This document shows positions 11,906 through 24,800 of a DNA stretch of 64,000 nucleotides, in pieces. The stretch's first letter is position 1, and each line of letters opens with the position of its first letter. A model generated the notes under the pieces. It did not search any database, had not been told where the DNA came from, and saw nothing but the letters and a program-made list of their open reading frames with translations. Location: contig OY720350.1 of assembly GCA_963082975.1 (NCBI GenBank), positions 21,981,875-22,045,874 on the forward strand, read 5' to 3'. A program made the position numbers and the translations under genes. The DNA is from Labia minor. Its lineage: Eukaryota; Arthropoda; Insecta; Dermaptera; Spongiphoridae.

Positions 11906-12210
11906 AATCACATTTATTAATTCATACAGGCGAAAAACACTTTGGATGTAATTATTGTAAAAAGAAATTTAGTCTAAAGTCTTCTTTAAAAAACCATGTA
12001 TTAATTCATACAGGTGAAAAGCCCTTTGAATGTAATTATTGTAGTAAGAAATTTATTCAAAAATCTCATTTAGATTCACATTTATTAATTCATACAGAGG
12101 CAAAACCCTTTGAATTATAATTTTTGAAATAAGAAATTTAGTAATAAAAGTAGTTTAAAAAGGCATTTATTATCACATACTGGTCCAACACCTTTTGTAT
12201 GAAAATTTGT
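11906..12210 (+). pseudogene. Out-of-frame 3' remainder of ZF-1
   Basis: After the frame break, about three further C2H2 fingers can be read (HFGCNYCKKKF and PFECNYCSKKF motifs) in a second frame to about 12115. Stops and a lost cysteine codon follow near 12115-12140. A last finger remnant ends with an ATGAAAATTTGTACAAAG tail like that after ZF-4. The segment shows that ZF-1 once had about ten fingers. Confidence 0.75.
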
Positions 12211-12239
12211 ACAAAGAAAATATTATTATTTATTATTAC

Positions 12240-12620
12240 AATATTTTTTATTAAAATAAAATCATCATAAGATATACGATTGACTAATTAATTATATTAA
12301 TTATTTACCTTTATCCACTAATAAAAACAATTGAAAACTAATTTATCTATTTATTTAAAAGTATTATACATACCTGTCTCAACCTCTAATCTAGGAAAAT
12401 CTACTTATGTTCGTCTTTTTTGGTAAGTCATAAGATTTTTTCGATTTAGTAACAAATAATTGAAAATAAAAATATAAATATAAGAAAATTTTATAATATA
12501 ACGTTTTTCATATGGAGTAAAAAGAATAAATTTTTTTCTATAAGCCTGAAAAAGTTTCTGAATGATTTGATTTATATTCATCGAAAAACGTAGGGTCATT
12601 TAAAAAGTCTATCTCAATTT
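12240..12620. other. Shared 3' flank of the zinc-finger unit
   Basis: The sequence from about 12235 to 12600 closely matches 47670-48660, after ZF-4, where a family-A element is inserted at 47842-48465. Flank and gene were therefore copied together. No gene is seen. Confidence 0.7.
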
Positions 12621-14390
12621 TAAGATCGATTTCAATTTGTCAAAAGAGCGTTCTGACAAAGGGACGTTGAGAAAAACATTATAAATAAGTTGACCTGTGG
12701 CCAGGTCCGAATCGACCGACGGTTTGAAGTAAATTAATTTCCAGCTACAGAAACAATTTCAAATAATTTTAATATATCTATTAATGTAATAAAAAACAGA
12801 TATGAATATAACATAAATATTTTTAATTTTATTTTATTTATAATATATATGCAAGACCAGGCTGTGATGTCATGAATGGCTGGATGACGTCATATAATTT
12901 TAAATCAAGAAAAAACTAATAAATATGATTTTCCCGAGGATAAAACCAATACAAAGTGCACGATTCGTGGTTATATATAAAAAAATCTCCTCATGTGAAA
13001 TTTGGTGTGAAAATAACCCTTCCCTTCCTATCGTCGATCGCTAATACTACCACTTCCGGTTTCCGGATTTGCACCAAAAGTTGATCAATTCATCCCACTG
13101 ATGCATTAAGTAAATATACCAAATTTCATCAAAATCGGTTGAGCCGTTCAGGCTGTACACATCTATACGGACGGACAGACGGACAGACGGACGGACAGAC
13201 ATCATGCTAAAAATACTTTTTTCTGTTAAGAAAATGCATGATTCGTGGAGATATGTAAAAATCTCCACATGTGAAATTTGGTGTGAAAACAATACCTCCC
13301 TTACTATCGTCGGTCGGTAAAAATGGAATAAAAATTATAATTTTAGTTCTCTTTTTTTAATTCTTACAAAAGAAAAGCATTTTTTCTGTAATTATTGTAG
13401 GTAATTAATTGTTTAAAATTGAAATTTTTATTTATAATTTCAATTTTTTTATTATATTACAAGGAACAATGTATTTGATTAAATACAGGAATACTCTGTT
13501 AACATTACTTAATGCCTGCATATTTCGACGTTCATAACCAGGTATTCTTTCAAACTATAATAATTTTTATCACATAAATTAGAAGCGACCCTGAAAAATT
13601 GCAAAACGAAAATTTCTTTGGAATTAACAAAGGAATCCATTCGTAGAGTTTTATCCAAATTCATAACATGACAACCAATCTCGACAATTACCCAAATTTA
13701 TATACTACTAGTGAGATCGAATACAATTTCAATTATTTTTTTTCTTTTAAATTTATATACGATTTAATATTATTTTTTTATCAATATAAAATCACAAAAG
13801 AGAATTTATTAAATAAAAGAGTAACATTTTAATAAATTTATTTCTTTATGTTTAAATTTATAAAGTTTTTCTAAAAAATATTTTTTAATTTAAAAATGTT
13901 ATATTTTATAATTGTATTCAATGTAAATACAAGGCATTAAATATATATTTTTTTTCCTTCTTTGTTTTAGAAACTAATAAACTATATTTTGTAGAATATA
14001 ATTATTTGTATATAAACGATACATATATAATATCTACCCAATGTTAGAAAGCGAAAAATATTAAACCTCTCAATATATCATTTGTCTAAAAAATTATATT
14101 TTAATTTTTATATATTCTATAAATCGTTTTTATCAGTAAAATATTGTGGATTGTAATAATTGAGAAATAAACCTAAAAACAAAAAATAATCTAACTCATT
14201 CAATTGTCATTGAAATAATATTTTAGACTTAAAAAATAAAACTAAAAAACACTTAAAATATTAAAGCTTTGGTGGTTGTTTTTATTTATAAGTGAATTTT
14301 GTAAATAAAACCGCATATTGATATTTTTTGAATAAATTGACAATAAAAAATATCAATATGTCGTTTTATTTACAAAATTCCCTTATAAAA
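12620..14390. repeat. R1 module copy containing a family A insertion
   Basis: The outer sequence matches 1-1000. Between 12684 and 13320 it is interrupted by a near-complete family A element (AATAAGTTGACC to GTCGGTAAAAA), including the ACGGACGGACAGAC run and the ATCATGCTAAAAATAC block. The copy at 1-80 gives the empty site, so the insertion is certain, although no clear target duplication can be read. No gene is seen. Confidence 0.75.
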
Positions 14391-14489
14391 AACACTTATA
14401 AAACTTTTACCTCCTTCATTTTTAAATAGAAAATAAAAAATATTCAAATAATACAAGAATAAATAAATCTTACCTTCTTATACGAGTAA

Positions 14490-15000
14490 AAAGTGTATAT
14501 ATATATAGCCATGGGTTCTCAAAAACCGCTCTAACGATTTTTTTCTTCTTTATAATTTTACATCTTATCTTATTATGCTAGCTAAAATTGTATATATCTA
14601 TCTATTTATCTATTTATCTATATATATTGGTTCTCAAAAACCGCTCTAACGATTTTTTTCAAATTCACACTAGATATAGTATTTATAAAGAAAAATTAAG
14701 TTTTATTGATGATATCTCTTGAAACATACAGCTTCATTATTAATTTCTTAATTGAAAATTATATATGGAAAACGTCAAAATTGGCATCCATTTTTTAACT
14801 GAAATTGTATTAATATTTTTTTTTATTTAAAATATTTTAAAATTTATTATTTAATTTCGAAATAAAATTAAAAATATTTATTTTTAATAAAATATATATA
14901 GATATTTATTAATCTCTCTCAAAAAAAAAAACAAAAACAAAAACAAAAAAACATACGTCTTGCTAAGAGAGTAAAAAATGTCGTTTTCATCATCTAAGTA
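14490..15000. repeat. Mixed short repeats and one unit of the 2408-type array
   Basis: Fragments of the 2034-2400 repeat (14510-14770) are followed by a single unit of the tandem repeat described at 2408-3240 (about 14800-14950). No gene is seen. Confidence 0.5.
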
Positions 15001-15003
15001 TTA

Positions 15004-15062
15004 TTAGTCTAATGGGTAGAGCGACTGTCTGACAATTCAACTTCGCAGGATCGAAACCGGCG
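15004..15062 (+). other. tRNA-like sequence (A box, B box)
   Basis: TAGTCTAATGGGTAGAGCG fits the A box and D arm of a tRNA, and GGATCGAAACC fits the B box. GCAGG-ATCGAAA-CCGGC can form a T arm with one mismatch. The anticodon stem does not pair and no acceptor stem is evident. I read it as a degraded tRNA or a SINE head rather than a working tRNA gene. Confidence 0.35.
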
Positions 15063-15479
15063 GAAAATAGTTTTTTTTTTTTTTTAATCTATTATTTTTT
15101 AATAAATTACTATTTTATATTTATTTATTCATTGTTCTTTTATTTTATTTTATTAATTAAGTTTTAGATAGTTTTATAATTTTTAATATTTCTTCACTAA
15201 AATATCATTTAATATTTATTAATATTATTTATTTATTATTATTGAGTACCCGAAGTTCCATTCATTTTAATCAGATTGATGCAATGATGCAACATTTAAT
15301 AATAGTAATATTGTAATAAATTTCTATCTTGAAAATTGTTACATATTATTTAGGATATTTTAAAAACAATTTCTTTCTTTAATATATATATATTCTTAAA
15401 ATTGAATTTGTTTAAAATTTAACACATATATTCAATAATATAAATATATATAAAATAATATTAAATTGTATATAATATG

Positions 15480-15760
15480 TGTGTGTAACGGGCGGACCAT
15501 TTATTTTATTTGTAATTATATTTAAACCTGGTGAACTCATCCACTGGAATTGGGTCCCAGGAGGTGCTGCTCAGATGGAGCCCGCCAAAACTGGCCAAAA
15601 CTAAAAGGGATTCCCCTAAAGATCTTAGCAGCCCTTGGCTCGCTATGATAGACAGTCGTTGGAGTCGTTGTGAAACCATTGAGCCACAGAGCATCCGTAT
15701 CAGAGGGGATCACTCAATGCTATTTTTTTCTCACCCTTAGTGATGGCAAGTGATGGCAAT
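15480..15760. other. GC-richer unclassified island
   Basis: About 250 bp have clearly higher G+C than the neighbours. Both strands carry short open frames (plus 15531-15740, minus 15506-15694), but neither resembles a family I recognise and no splice context is obvious. It may be a transposon piece. The flank to 16250 is AT-rich without a gene; 15830-16140 partly repeats sequence at 9960-10190, in inverted orientation. Confidence 0.3.
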
Positions 15761-16257
15761 GATGGCAAACAGGTTGGACATGTGGGAGCGTTTTTACCGA
15801 CCGGAGAGAGGGGCATTTTTAAATTTTTTTTGTATGAATATTGTGAATTTAAAAATTATTTATTGGGATATAAAATTAGCATTACAGAAATCAAATATGC
15901 TTTTTTCAAATATCCAAATAAATAATTTAAATTAACAGAAAACTTCACCTACTTTTATGTAATTTACATAAATAAAATAAACGAATAATGTTCTTGTTAA
16001 TATTTTATATGTATGGATTAAAAATTTTCAATGCCAATATTTGAAACGAGAGAAACACATACGAATTGTTCTTAGTGAGAAGGAAATTTATAAATAAATA
16101 AATAAATAATCATTTCTATTTCCAAAAAGATCACAAGAATCCATAAATCATTGATTAACTAAGAATAATTAATCCAACGCATTTTTAATCATCTAAGTTT
16201 ATCAAAAAATTGAATTACAAACATTTGGGTAAATTTATAAATGAAAAAAATGTGGGA

Positions 16258-17154
16258 TGTCTCCGGTCGGCTATCATGCAAATTCCAATTGGATAAATTA
16301 ACACATATATATTATATTTAAATGAAATTATAAATTAAAATTAATAAATAGTATTTATTAAACCCCAGCGCGAGTTTGGCTCTTTGTTGAGGGCATCTGG
16401 TCACATGCTGGCGCGTGATTGTTAGTCAACGTGCTAAAAAATTAATTCCGGTACTTTTAGCGATTCAAACAAGCTGAAATACTATATATAGGAGTTTTAT
16501 GCAATTTTTAAACATGTGAAAAACGATAAAAGATATACTGAGAGGAGTATGTGAATATATTTGATTTAATAGTGCTTATTGTGAATTTCTATATTGCTGT
16601 GAAATTTGTATTTATTTATCAAATATTAAATAATTTAACTTTGATATTTGATTTGTTACAATGTAATTTAAATTATTTATCAAACAATTTATAATAAATT
16701 TTTCAATGTTATTTGTGTTAAATGTTAAATAAAATTTATATTTATATTTATGCTGGGTTTGTTTCGAATATTATGTGCACGGATACTCTATGTACGGATG
16801 GTATGTCGAGTTTGATATTCAAATAATTGCAGGGAATTCGGAAGGCCTGTGGGAGGGGGTGATCTTTGGTCATTTTTTTTTGCGGTGCCATCTATTGGAC
16901 GCCTGAAGAGTCGACTTTTTTCATGTAACGCCATCTGGTGTTCGAGTTACACCGGTCCCATTGAGCTGATACCCCCCTGCATTGAGCTGATGAGATAGGG
17001 CATGGTACTCAATCCTTAAATTTATGTTTATATGTTCCATGTTCTGAAATATTTGGTAAATTTATCTTTATTTTTGTTTTCTTTCTTTCTATTAAACCCG
17101 TTAACAATATACAAATATTTTGTGAAAGTTTATTTTTATCAACCCTTATTATCT
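16258..17154 (+). mobile_element. LTR-like fossil with candidate primer-binding site
   Basis: The segment starts TGTCTCC and contains a TATA-like CTATATATAGGAG near 16480. It ends just before TGGCGCCCAA (17155), which matches the start of the tRNA-Lys-type primer-binding site used by many retroelements. Its first 300 bases recur in diverged form at 26440-26715. No internal coding region was recognised. Fossil; family uncertain, possibly Ty3/gypsy; old judging by divergence of the two copies. Confidence 0.4.
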
Positions 17155-17469
17155 TGGCGCCCAAATTAAAGTTATATTCTTTATCAAATCATTATTATTT
17201 ATTATTACAATTGTATATAAAAGAATATTTGAATTTGTTTAAATTTTAACACATTTATTCAATCAAGCTACCGCTTCTTATATCTTATTATTTATATTAT
17301 AATTATTAAATAAAATTAAAAATATTTGTTATACCGATATCTGTTTTCATTGCATGAACACATATATCCATACATTAAACTTTTTGTTTATATTTTTTTA
17401 TTTTTAATTTTTAATAAATTTTCTTTTTTGATATGAGATTTTATTAAAAAATTGTATATCAATATTTTT

Positions 17470-17583
17470 TAAAGGGTCGAGCAATAGCTCGGTGTCTCAG
17501 GTATTAATATTACCAGCCAAATTCAATAATAATGAATCATTTTTTTTAACTTAAGTACCGAGCCGAGGCTCGGGGTCCCGGTA
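17470..17583 (+). repeat. Short repeat P copy
   Basis: Same structure as 3578-3690, with both CTCGG-GTCCC motifs. It is followed directly by an R2 module. Confidence 0.6.
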
Positions 17584-17587
17584 CTTA

Positions 17588-18160
17588 TAACAATACTAAT
17601 TACAGTAGTTATAATATATGGGGAATTTTCAACTTTGACCGCCGATTTGACCATGTTCCCGAACGAATTTTAAAAAACCAAGACCAATTTACATTTACAC
17701 ATTTTAAGCTCTAATCGAATCCTAAATCAAAATTTAAAAAAACGAAAAACAGACACACAAATTTATAGATTTTATAAACGAAGATTTATACAATTTATTA
17801 TAATTAATTTGAAACATTTTAGGAAACAAATTTTTATTGGGTCATTTTTAGAAATCCCATTTAACAATTAAACTAAATAATTAAAAAATTGTAAAATTTT
17901 TAAAGTATATAAAAATAAATTGTATAAATTGGTTAAAGGGTCGAGTGATAGTTCGGTGTCCCAGGTATATTTTTTATATCAACACGCCTACTTTTCTGTT
18001 TGTATGTTACCTATTATTTGAATGGCGATTCGGTGAATGGTTAATGGTTAATTAACGATCCATATAACATCATCGACTGGGCCGCTACCATAAGGACTCT
18101 TCTCTTGCTCTGACTAGGGCCACCGTTATTTGCCATTAGACTCTAAAAAATAATAATATT
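17588..18160. repeat. R2 module copy with LINE scrap
   Basis: Near-identical to 1034-1612. The minus strand of about 18055-18150 carries the same LINE reverse-transcriptase relic. Confidence 0.65.
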
Positions 18161-18400
18161 AAATTGTATATAAATTTAAAAATTAGAATATTTGAATTAA
18201 ATTTTAACTTGCCTTATGCAACATGGATGGTTAAATGAATTGGCCACTAAAAATGTTTATAATATTTAGTACTTTTAGTTTATTAAATCAAACTATATAT
18301 ATTATTTTTTATTTCAATATTTTTAATGTTAATACAATTTTATAATCTATAAAATAATTTAATTATTTTAAAAAACGGCGGTCTTCAATTACATTTTTTT

Positions 18401-19754
18401 GGGTTACATTTTCCGGCCCACCAAAAAACGTATTCAGAACGACAAATTTGGAAGTGCAGGCGACAAAAAAAATATACAACGACAAAAAATTGATAAAACG
18501 ACAAAACATGTAAACAAACGACAATTATTGCAATTTCAGATCGAAATATGTATTGGCACTACAAATTACTGGCAAACCACGTCCGTTCGAAATTTGACAG
18601 AAAATTTAAGGTTATATACAAAGCATGTAAAAATATCCTGATAAAAAGTGACAAGTTTTACTGCTGGACTGACATCGCCTGGACAATTAAGAATAGCTCT
18701 AAAAGATTGCGTTTATTTTATGAAGGTAATATATATATATATTTAAAACATTTTTAAATCTTTTTTATTTTTATTTTTTACCCTTACAGTATAATGGAAG
18801 AAATTTTTTGTTTGGAAGATTATCAGGAGGATGAAAATAATGAAAATGTCAATTTCAAAGTAAAGTCATTAAGGAAGAGAACTAAAGGACGTAACTGGCA
18901 TTTTGTAAAAGATTTTAAAGAATCATCAGAAGCAGAAGAATATATCAAAAATGAAAATTCATGGTGCAAAACATCAAAAAAGAACACCTTAGATGGTGAA
19001 AAAGTAGAATTTCGATGTAAGTACGGGAATTATAGGAAGCGTGAGTGCCCCGCAGCCATTTATTTATTGTATCATGCATTAAGTATGAAAGTTTCTCTTT
19101 TTACAACGAACTGTAAACATTTACATTTCAAAAATAATCCTGTCCGTGGGTTAGACCACAGTACAAAAAAATTTATTGTAGATCTATACGAAAAGGGTGT
19201 ACAAAAACCTAATGCAATATTAGCTGCATTTAGAAAAGAAAATATTGCAGAACCACCCAAAACGCGATTATCAAATTTTTTACGCTTATTAAGAACAAAT
19301 ACATATGGGCCAAGTACTATTACTGGGAATGAACTCAATGAATGGTGTAAAGAAAAATTTGCTACAAATGTTTGTTTTATATTATATATATTATTTACAA
19401 TTATATTTATATTTACATTAATTATAATGTATACTCGTTTTGTTAAATAAATTTACTATAAATAAATTTCTGGTTTATTTATTTTTTATTATTTAATACT
19501 TAATAATAAATAACCATCTGTATACAAGTAGTGCAAATAAGAAAAATATAACCTATAAATTTGGCGGTTGCCGATTGTCGCTTTAAAATCTATTTTTGTT
19601 GTGCTTAAAACATAATTTGTCGTGACATGAATAGTTTGTAAGGATACGTAATTTGTCGCGCTAAATACCTAATTTGTCGTTAATTTTACTACTTTTACAG
19701 CTGACAATTTGTCGTGAAAATTACGTTTTTTGACGGCCTATTATTTATTCCCCC
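18401..19754 (+). mobile_element. MULE-like DNA transposon, 1.35 kb
   Basis: The left subterminal sequence GGCCCACCAAAAAACGTA and the inverse of the right one, GGCCGTCAAAAAACGTAA, are clear imperfect inverted repeats. Both lead into CGACAAATT motifs that recur through both ends. Outer ends are GGG and CCC, flanked by ATTTTTTT (18393-18400 and from 19755). The paralogous region near 49690-49730 (inverted) lacks the insert and gives the empty site. An 8-10 bp duplication and the encoded protein fit a Mutator-like element; the catalytic domain is missing. Confidence 0.75.
18794..19450 (+). CDS. MULE-type N-terminal zinc-finger protein, no catalytic core
   Basis: The 218-codon frame starts MEEIFCLEDYQEDENNENVN. 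It contains a WRKY/FLYWCH-like metal-binding region: WHFVKDFKESSEAEEYI, FRCKYGNYRKRECPAAIYLL, then NCKHLHF, with cysteines and an H-x-H pair spaced as in the N-terminal DNA-binding part of Mutator-like transposases. A helical segment follows (about residues 120-170), then a hydrophobic tail of about 25 residues likely read from non-coding DNA. The DDE catalytic region is absent. An acceptor-like TTACAG just upstream (18784-18789) suggests an earlier exon, perhaps within 18399-18724. It lies wholly inside the inverted repeats of 18401-19754. Expression is unknown. Confidence 0.6.
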   Translation: MEEIFCLEDYQEDENNENVNFKVKSLRKRTKGRNWHFVKDFKESSEAEEYIKNENSWCKTSKKNTLDGEKVEFRCKYGNYRKRECPAAIYLLYHALSMKVSLFTTNCKHLHFKNNPVRGLDHSTKKFIVDLYEKGVQKPNAILAAFRKENIAEPPKTRLSNFLRLLRTNTYGPSTITGNELNEWCKEKFATNVCFILYILFTIIFIFTLIIMYTRFVK

Positions 19755-19759
19755 ATTTT

Positions 19760-21320
19760 TTTTTACTCTCTACTGGCTGTTCATTTCATAACTGAATATA
19801 GTGTTGAATAGAAATAGACGATATTACTTGGATTAATCTTATTATGCTAGATAAAATTGTTTGTTTGTATTATTGAGGACCCCAGTTCCACTCATTTTAA
19901 TCAGATTGATGCAATGATGCAACATTTAATAATTGTAATAAATAATTAAAGAATTGTATATAAAAAATAATGAATCATTTTTTTTAACTTAAGTACCTAG
20001 CCGAGGCTCGGGGTCCCGGTACTTTTTTACTAAATTGAAAGACATTTAAACTTACCATACCAAATAAACGAAAAAAGTAGATTTTCCTTAGTTGAGGTTG
20101 AGATTTGAATGTATAATACTTTTAAATAAATAGATAAATTAATTTACAAATGTGTTTATTGATGGAAAAAGTTAAATAATAAATAATTAATCTAATATAG
20201 TCAATCGTATATGTGAGGTTTAGTGGAAATATGGAAAAAATAACACGAATGGAATGGGTAGCAATATCAAACTATCAACTTTACAAATCATTAATGGAAA
20301 CAAAACAGCTATTATAAATAATACTGTAAAATGTAGCACTGGGTCGAATTGTGAAGATGATCGAAACCAAATTCTCCTCTCCTACAAACCCCCCCCCCCC
20401 CCATAATTAAATTAACTAGCCACAACAATATTAACCTTATCCTTCTCTCCCCTGAGATACCACCACTTTTGATCCTATAACACTCCTGGAAAATAATATT
20501 AACCAGCTGGTCAGAGCGCCTTCGGAGAGAATTTACAGATTAAATTAAAATATATTAAAAATAAGAACACAAAATTCAAGATTATATGAATAAATAATTT
20601 TAAATAATTGATCTCATAATTGGATTTTCATTTTCAAGTATGTATAAGATATTATTGGATGGTTTCAAAATGTATGAGACACATAATAATAATAATATAT
20701 AATTAATTTACTGATTAAATTAAAATATATTAAAAATAAGAACCCAAAAACAAATAAATTTTTTATCTAATATATACTAATTGAATATTTAGTTTATAAT
20801 ATTTTATAATATTGTAATATTTATAGTATGATAAATTGATAACGTCATTTAATTCTCCTATATATCGAATCGAATATAAAGATAAATCTTCTACTAAACT
20901 TTGTGTAAAAAAAATCAAATATGAATATAATATAAATATTTTTAATTTTATTTTAAGAATAGATATATATATCTCACACAGGCGGTGGTTGTGACGTCAT
21001 CCATATATAAATTTAAATTAAGAAAAACTAATGAATATGTATTTTCCCAGAGATGTGATCAATAAAACTTAATTTTTCTTTATAAATACTATATCTAGTG
21101 TGAATTTCAAAAAAATCGTTATAGCGGTTTTTGAGAACCCATATATATATATATATATATTAACAATTTTTACTCGTATAAGAAGATAAGATAAGTATAA
21201 TTGATTCTAAAAATTTTCATTTCTCAATATTCCTTCTAAATAAAAATAAATTTAAAAAAGGTGACAAAATTCAACAATTCTTTATTCTCAATATTCCTTC
21301 GAAATAGAAATAAATTTAAA
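19760..21320. repeat. Repeat mosaic without a gene
   Basis: It contains a partial P repeat (19965-20022), a segment matching 45720-46190 (about 20025-20480, with a poly-C run near 20391), and a TTACTGATTAAATTAAAATA Helitron-type tail repeated at 20530 and 20700. An inverted copy of the 2034-2400 repeat (20960-21130) and an AT run near 21145 follow. No open frame of interest. Confidence 0.6.
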
Positions 21321-21440
21321 AAACGCGTTAAATGCCCCCACTCCCTTTTTTAAAAATTTTTTAGACTGAGGCACCGCCAGATAGCGCATCACGCGATTTC
21401 AAGAAATAACATTGCGTGTCCTAGTCAGGAGGGGACACGC
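21320..21440 (+). repeat. Zinc-finger upstream segment without its gene
   Basis: AATGCCCCCACTCCCTTTTT through the CGCCAGATAGCGCA motif to TTGCGTGTCC matches the segments before ZF-2 (about 41878) and ZF-4 (about 46358). Here no first exon follows, so it is an orphan copy of the unit's left flank. Confidence 0.6.
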
Positions 21441-21552
21441 AATGTTTTTTTTTTTTATAGTGATGTATATTTGAACTAATTGAGAAAAAAAACGGCCTGG
21501 CACCAGGCACCATTTTTAAAATCCAATTTGAATGAATGAGAGGAGCGGGAGG

Positions 21553-21725
21553 AATGAAAAAATTATGAAATTTTTCAGTTAAGTGAAAAATTATTTATTT
21601 AAAACTAAAACAGACATTTCAGAAATAAATTTTTTTTTTTCAGAAAATTGCTTAATTGTTGGTCTTATCACAAAATAAATAATTTTTCACTTAACTGAAA
21701 AATTTCATAATTTTTATGAATAGAA
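21553..21725. mobile_element. Fold-back MITE with about 40-bp TIRs
   Basis: AAATTTTTCAGTTAAGTGAA near 21570 is inverted near 21690 (TTCACTTAACTGAAAAATTT). The arms extend about 40 bp nearly perfectly around a spacer of about 90 bp. Diverged relatives are at 41075-41225, 41580-41690 and 62525-62680. Non-coding; superfamily undetermined. Confidence 0.75.
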
Positions 21726-21854
21726 TAAAAGAATAATGTTGTCTGTGGCATATTTATTTGAAAATAGATTATTACAAAATATCATTAACAATAATGATGT
21801 TTATCTCATTTGTAAACAAATCCTTTATACATATTTTTCTTTAAACACCTTAAG

Positions 21855-24800
21855 AAGAAGAAGCTCGAAGATTGGCACTTTTAGCTGATGATTTTCGTGA
21901 AAGGTGGGGCGCTCATGAAAATGATGAATGGAGTTCTAGAAATTCGATGGGAAGATGAAATCAAGAGAGATATTCCAAAGCCAAAATGTATGGTAGGTAT
22001 TCCAATATTTTAAATTTAATCATTATTAAAAAAAATTGAATAAGATAATATATATTTAAATTAGTATAATTTATTTTAGTTGGAGAAAGATCCAGGGGAT
22101 TATGATATTGAAGACATCAAAACCGTTAAAGCGTATGAAGAACAGGTAGAATTTTTAATGTCTGAACGAGAACGATATCGAAGAATATGCATTAGTGAAA
22201 TGAGAAATCATATTCAAGATATTTGGGTAATTAGTTTTTAAAAAATTCAGAATAAAGGCAGAGATTTCTTATAATATTTAATAATAATATTTAATTTTCA
22301 TAACATTTAATGAAAATAATAATAATTCATTAAAACAAAATAAAAATTTAATTCGTCAATTTTATTAAAAAAAACATTTTGTAGTAATTATATATTAATA
22401 TTATATTAAATATATTATGAATGTATTTTAAATTCCAATTTTATGTACTGCCACATAACTTGATAATAAATATACGTAAATAGAAAGTGAATTTAAAGCT
22501 TTGAAATTTTAATCGCCTAACCAACAAAGAAAAATATAACCAATAAATTAAGAAAATAATTGATTAAAATATTAACATCAATAAGAATTTAGTTTCCTTC
22601 AATTTTCTCCCATTAATTTTTTCTATTTAAAATTCCTTATCATGCTTTTCTTTTAAATTTGTTGTTTATTTATTGTTATTTTAGGAAAATGGAAATAAAT
22701 TTGATGAAAAAATACTTAAACTTTATGATTTGAGATTAAAAGTTGAATCTGCGATTGATCAAGAAAAATTTAAATTTTATCGATTGCGAGAAGAATGTTT
22801 TAGAAAAATGAACATGAATGAGGAAGAGAAAAAGTTAATGTAAGATTTTTTTTCTTTAATATTAGAAGAATTAAAAAGGAACACCACATATTTGTATAAT
22901 TTATTTTTTTACGATTGCTCCGACTCAAGCAGACCATCTTCTTGAGTCGGGACAAGCGTACGATACTAGATAACGACTGAAGAATAAGCACGTTGAAACG
23001 TTGTACATTTATTTTACTAAATAAATAGATTATACAAATATGTGGTGTATTAATAAAAATTCCTTTAATAATCATAAAAACGACAAAAGTTTTAATAAAT
23101 ATATTCGAGAAGAATTATTATATAATGAATGAGAAATTTTTAAAAATCATATTCGATTAATTTCTGATTTGATTTTAGTAATGAACTTGGAAACTGTTAA
23201 AAGCCAAATAGAGGATTTGAAAATAGAAGCATCTATAATGAAAAAAAACTCTCAGTGGTTGATTCATTTCCTGCAAAAGAGCAATTGTTGAATAAAAACT
23301 ATAAAAAAGATTTTCATGCAATTACGCCATATTTGAGAGAACATCTTTTAAAATTATACAGGTAGTAAAAAAATTATTAGTGTTGTAAATTAAAAATTAA
23401 AATTTTTACAGAACATACCTAATATTAATGAAAAAACACCCCAATTTGGGGGTCAATGAAGTTGACTCTCATCCTCGTTTGGATTCAAGTCCCGGGTCTG
23501 ACAAGGGAATTTCTCTAGTTGGGTTCTATGGGACTAAGTTCACCCAGGCTCAGTGATCAAAATTGTTAAGCTACTTGGTAAATCATTAAAATCAAGATTA
23601 AGGTTTAGAGAATCTGTTCTACTGATCATAGAACACCTTAACCCTAATTAATCCTAAAATGGTCTAATATGGAGTAAATTTTACAAATCCTAGAATTTGA
23701 AGAGATGTTATAATTTTTCACGGACAGCTGCCTCTCCAGTTAGCATCTTTGTTTATGATGGTAGTATTTTTTCACCTGACTTTGTTCAATGACTTTTGAA
23801 GAATTTTTTTTCAAAAAAGAAGGAACCGCTACTTTTCATGCCTTGGTTGATAACTTACATTTCATACACATTTACATACAATGCAATATATGTTCTAGTC
23901 CAGGGGTAGGCAACCTTTTTCAATAGTCGGGCACATTTCTTTGAGCCATATTGAAAAATCGAAAATGTTTAAGAGCCTGATCGCAAAAACATTTTATTTT
24001 TTTTAGAACCTTATTGAAAAAATTAAAAAAACTCGAAAATGTTTAAGAGCCTGAATGCAAAAACATTTTACCCTTTTTTTTATAGCCATATTGAAAAATT
24101 GAAAATTTTACCTTTCTTTTGTGCCATGACTTTAAATTAATATTATACTTAGTAATTTGAATGCGGGCACTTGAAAATGGCTTCGCGGGCACCAGGTTGC
24201 CCAGATTGCCTATCCATGTTCTAGTCTTGTTCTGTGAAATGTAACCAAAAGGCTACCAAATGTATGTCAAAAAGGAAATTTTTAGTCACCTATTTAATTT
24301 TTGGTACCTTGAAGTACCTTGAACTTAATAGCAAATTTTTGTTCGACTGTGTTGGATTTTAATGTTTTGTTGAACATAAGTTTTTAACAATTAATTATAT
24401 GACATATTTTCTTTATTATTTGGTTTTATTAAATTTACCAGATCTAAAAAAACAATTTTTTGCCAGTTCGGAGTAAAAATTACTCCACGTTAGCATTAGT
24501 TGAGGCTCGTTAACATTTTAGGGTTAAGCGGCGATCGAATTGATAAGCGGTGTTTTTGCGTACAATGAATATACAAAGGTTTTTTATAATATTAATGAAT
24601 TTTTAGACGTCGCCCTAGAATGGCTCCCAAATTACAAGAACATTCTCTTCAATTACGTGAATTAGTCAAATTTCTTCTTCATGGTGATAAAGAATTACCT
24701 TCTTATTTAACTGCTGAACAATTAGAAGTACTTCAAGTCGTAGACTCTTTAGATAATCCTCAATTCATGCCTGGACAACTCCCACCTGAATTATGGCCTG

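Noticed and set aside
13047-13292. Open frames in the CGGA/GGAC run of family A (also 40229-40477 and 59005-59271)
   Set aside because: The frames come from low-complexity repeats (VRPSVRLSV-like text) and recur only because the repeat recurs.
15004-15062. Functional tRNA gene
   Set aside because: A and B boxes are present, but the anticodon and acceptor stems do not form.
22800-23075. 91-codon minus-strand frame
   Set aside because: It spans a MITE and an exon on the opposite strand; no protein resemblance.
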